64,000 bases of DNA from Paracentrotus lividus (taxonomy: Eukaryota; Echinodermata; Echinoidea; Camarodonta; Echinidae), in NCBI GenBank assembly GCA_940671915.1, contig CALNVZ010001883.1:321280-385279 (forward strand), given 5' to 3'. Position numbers and translations under genes: made by a program. Positions 61,759-64,000 of the stretch are shown here, in pieces (position 1 is the first letter of the stretch; the number at the start of each line of letters is the position of its first letter). The notes beneath the pieces are model-generated. The model made no database searches. It saw only the letters and a list, made by a program, of their open reading frames with translations, and was not told the origin of the DNA.

Positions 61759-61889
61759 CAGGAAAGACGGAGTTTCCTTAGTGCCCAACTACTGTCAGTT
61801 TCTTGCCGGTGCAATTCACCAACCTGATGATTGCACCGGCAAGAAACTGACAGTAGTTGGGCACTAAGGAAACTCCGTCTTTCCTGAAA
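61756..61889. repeat. Perfect hairpin with 60-bp arms and 14-bp loop
   Basis: 61,756-61,815 and 61,830-61,889 are exact reverse complements, from TTTCAGGAAAGACGGAG at the outside to GCCGGTGCAAT at the loop. GC content is ordinary, unlike the flanking TA. Identity of all 60 positions implies very recent formation, conversion, constraint on the folded form, or a foldback artefact of sequencing. Confidence 0.95.
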
Positions 61890-61948
61890 TATACTCGCTC
61901 CGTTTCACGTAGAGCACTTTTGGACGTTCATCGGTCTTAAACTTACGG

Positions 61949-61979
<31 letters not shown>

Positions 61980-62060
61980 TATACACGTTGTGCTGTATAT
62001 CGAACAAAGACTTTCTTTTCTTTTCTCAAATTTTCGGAACCCTGTTCCTTTTCAAGAGAT
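61890..62060. other. Short spacer with a second TA tract
   Basis: Includes a (TA)n run at about 61,950-61,983. Nothing else recognised. Confidence 0.6.
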
Positions 62061-62074
62061 CAGACATAGAGTGA

Positions 62075-62180
62075 ACGGGTACAGCACGATAGTCCGCGGG
62101 TCCGATAGTCTGCGGGTCCGTTAGTCCGCGGGTCCAATAGTCCACGGGTCCCATTAGTCCGGGGGGGGGGGGGGGGGTAT
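62075..62180 (+). repeat. Minisatellite, 16-17-bp unit GTCCGCGGGTCCNNTA
   Basis: About five units (GTCCGCGGGTCCGATA, GTCTGCGGGTCCGTTA, GTCCGCGGGTCCAATA, GTCCACGGGTCCCATTA, then GTCCG) run into a G run of about 17. Unit differences are mainly in the two bases before TA. Confidence 0.9.
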
Positions 62181-62185
62181 GTTTT

Positions 62186-62372
62186 GTTACTCTAAATGTT
62201 CGTTATTCCGAAAATAGAATTAGGTTCATTTTTCCGAAAATAGAAAGTTTCGTTATTCCGAAAATAGAAAAAGGTCCGTTAGTCCGAAAATAGAAAAAGT
62301 TCGTTATTCCGAAAAGAGAAGAGGGTACATTATTCCGAAAATAGAATGAGTTTCGTTATTCCGAAAATGAAA
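62186..62372 (+). repeat. Minisatellite, unit GTTATTCCGAAAATAGAA plus spacer
   Basis: Seven units, period about 25-28 bp, at about 62,200, 62,227, 62,251, 62,277, 62,301, 62,328 and 62,354. The core TTCCGAAAATAGAA (or TCCGAAAATAGAA) is strongly conserved; the 6-9-base linker varies. It follows directly on the GTCCGCGGGTCC array, with which it shares the GTTA/GTCCG logic at one unit (GTTAGTCCGAAAATAGAA). Confidence 0.9.
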
Positions 62373-62687
62373 TAAACCTATTTTAGTAACAAAAACTGGG
62401 TTGTAATTAAAAAATAATAGGATATTATGCAATAATAGTCTCAGCGGAGGATGATATATTTTGGGGGCAAAGTATGTGTTGCATGAAGAAGTGGCGAAGA
62501 TCAAGCATGTTGATTTTGATTTTATCTGAGCTATTGTAACTGCCAGAGTGAATAGATTCAGAATTTTGGGGACTATGTGTTTGTCACCCATGAATAACCT
62601 CCAGACAAGGGGGGGGGGGGGTAAGGGGGAGGGTGTCCTTAGTACAGCTTTTGCTGTTAAATTTTGATGTTCGGAGAAAAATTATTT
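62373..62687. other. Gene-free stretch
   Basis: An open 95-codon minus frame (62,304-62,591) begins here and runs into the minisatellite. It is not recognised and is probably fortuitous. A G run lies at about 62,610-62,621. Confidence 0.4.
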
Positions 62688-63205
62688 CACGAAATTATCA
62701 ACGGCGACTTCTACTGATAAAAAATTAGTTTCGCTTCTAAAATCGGGCCGTTAAACAGTCCATAACTAAATAATTTATTCCGCAAATGTTTTCGTTCCGT
62801 CCTTATTTAATGAAGGATTTATTTCCCAACTGTATCGACGGCGACTTCCTCCGAAAAAGAATACGTTTCGCTATTAACATTTGGCCGTTATCACTCAATA
62901 ACTAAATAATTAATTCCGCAATTGTATTCGTTCCGTATTTATTTATGTAAGAAATTATTTACGAAACATTATCAGCGGAAATTAATCTTCGTCGCCACCG
63001 ATAATATTTCGAAATAACTTCTTCCTGAAAATAATAAAGACGGAGTGGATATAGTCGCGGAATTAATTATTTAATCAGGGGTGATAACGGACCATTTTTA
63101 GAAGCGAAAATTATTCTTTATCGGAAGAACTCGCCGCCGATACTTTTTCTAAACAACTTTTTCGTGAAATAAAGACGAGGCGGATACAATTGCGGAATCA
63201 ATTAA
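62688..63205. repeat. Four-unit repeat cluster, two forward and two inverted
   Basis: The unit is about 130 bp and combines ATC.ACGGCGACTTC, TTCGCT(TCTAAAAT), GGCCGTTA, CATAACTAAATAATT.ATTCCGC and GTATTCGTTCCGT.TTTATTTA. Forward copies are near 62,688-62,828 and 62,829-62,960. Inverted copies are near 62,965-63,085 and 63,085-63,205 (GCGGAATTAATTATTTAATC, GATAACGGACC, GAAGCGAAAATTATTC). The whole is a foldback of doublets. Confidence 0.75.
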
Positions 63206-63218
63206 ACCCCTCACACAA

Positions 63219-63780
63219 AGTTCCGCAAATCGACTTTGGGCCATGATAACTTTTCAAGTAGGCTTTAGTTATTCCTGATATTCATACCATTGGAAAGATA
63301 ATTTATCCTATTTGTAATGATTGTGTCATGCTTCAATGCACAGAATATCATAATATGGAAAAAATGCACTTTTATTGATCACATTTAAGTTCCGCAACTC
63401 AAATTCAGACCCTGATAACTTTTGAGGTGTTTTATATTTTTTTATTGAATTTCATACCATTGTCGAGTTCATTTATTCCTCTTTTTATTGATACCTAATT
63501 TGTCATGGTGATGCCATGCCTGGGTCCACAGAACCCCTGAATACCACCTGAATGCAAGGCAAAGCGAAAGATATTGTTCAGTTTAAATGTTATATAACAC
63601 AACTTTGAACCTTGACACATTTTAATGTGGGTTTTAATCACTATCATTTTTTTTTAGTATTGAAAAGTTAATTTCTTCTTCTTTTTATTGATACCCTATT
63701 CGCAATGGTAACATCATTTTTGAATGCACATTATTAATAAATATAATGCAAAGTAAAAAGTGAAAAAGTTGCGAAATGTA
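63219..63780 (+). repeat. Degenerate tandem repeat, about 170-200-bp unit
   Basis: Units begin AGTTCCGCAAATCGACTTTG (63,219), AGTTCCGCAACTCAAATTC (63,388) and ACAACTTTGAACCTTGACAC (about 63,599). Each continues through GATAACTTTT or a relative, TTCATACCATTG, TTTTTATTGATACC and an AATGCA(AG) block. The third unit is the most diverged. Confidence 0.6.
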
Positions 63781-63795
63781 TTGTTATTACTCAAT

Positions 63796-63870
63796 AATAA
63801 TAATAATAAAGTCATTTTTATATAGCGCATAATAAAACAAGTTATTCTCTATGCGCTTTATAGTCATAAT
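63796..63870 (+). repeat. (AAT)n with a GCGC-box repeat tail
   Basis: AATAATAATAATAATAAAG followed by TTTATATAGCGC and ATGCGCTTTATAG. This word pair recurs at the tails of dispersed repeats in many invertebrate and fish genomes; the family is not determined. Confidence 0.5.
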
Positions 63871-64000
63871 CGTAATCATAAAAACTAATACAAATAGGAA
63901 GAGATGATCAATAGAGTAATGCATATTAGCTAATTATAGTAACATTAAGTGAACAATGGTAAATTAAGAAGTTTAAGCAAATACAAGTATAAATATTGAC

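Noticed and set aside
61575-61781. 68-codon Tyr/Ile repeat protein
   Set aside because: Translation of a TA microsatellite.
62304-62591. 95-codon minus-strand frame
   Set aside because: One end runs through the AAAATAGAA minisatellite and there is no recognisable domain.
1-64000. tRNA, rRNA, CRISPR array, bacterial operon or integron features
   Set aside because: No cloverleaf box pairs, rRNA-like tracts, regularly spaced short repeats or dense operon-like frames were seen; the content is metazoan repeat DNA.

Overview
The window looks like repeat-dense, AT-rich, non-coding DNA from a metazoan, most plausibly a marine invertebrate. CR1/L2-type LINEs, a Penelope-like element, a LINE ORF1 with an SGNH esterase domain, and many long foldback elements all fit this. 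An echinoderm or another deuterostome is possible but unproven. I found no intact host gene, tRNA, rRNA or CRISPR array. Every confident protein-coding trace belongs to a retroelement. I recognised no LTR retrovirus-like element or Polinton.

Layout. (1) 1-24,290 follows a 25-N gap and reads like unpolished single-read sequence: G-poor, indel-rich and without usable frames. Its second part (about 13,030-24,290) is a degraded, about 16% longer copy of the clean stretch 24,291-34,030. That means either a real tandem duplication or an overlapping gap fill. (2) The clean copy holds a LINE reverse-transcriptase fragment, two elements sharing TTAA-flanked termini, a 2-kb foldback rich in nuclear-receptor-like AGGTCA sites, and a cluster of CGCGGAGACG palindromes. 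(3) 35.2-40.0 kb is one CR1 LINE on the minus strand. It is split by a small LINE insertion with a 9-bp target duplication and by a 2.3-kb foldback element inserted at TA. (4) 42.4-51.4 kb is a foldback-family arm (family A) opened by a 7.9-kb element with about 0.9-kb inverted ends (element B). Inside B, a second 25-N gap is bracketed by two copies of the same 1.9 kb. (5) 51.7-55.1 kb is a plus-strand CR1-type LINE: ORF1 with SGNH domain, then ORF2 endonuclease and linker. It is cut off by more family A arms (55.1-57.4 kb). (6) 57.4-58.4 kb is a TA-flanked MITE with repeated subterminal motifs. (7) 59.1-61.6 kb is a head-to-head pair of 5'-truncated Penelope-like copies with hammerhead-like cores. 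(8) 61.7-64.0 kb holds a perfect 60-bp-arm hairpin and several unusual minisatellites.

The window is therefore a stratified pile of transposable elements rather than a gene neighbourhood. The relative order of several insertions can be read from the nesting: CR1 before the small LINE and foldback E; the 51.7-kb LINE before family A; family A before element B. The most unusual theme is the number of near-symmetrical foldback elements (about 2 kb with about 1-kb arms) from unrelated families, with no transposase gene visible.
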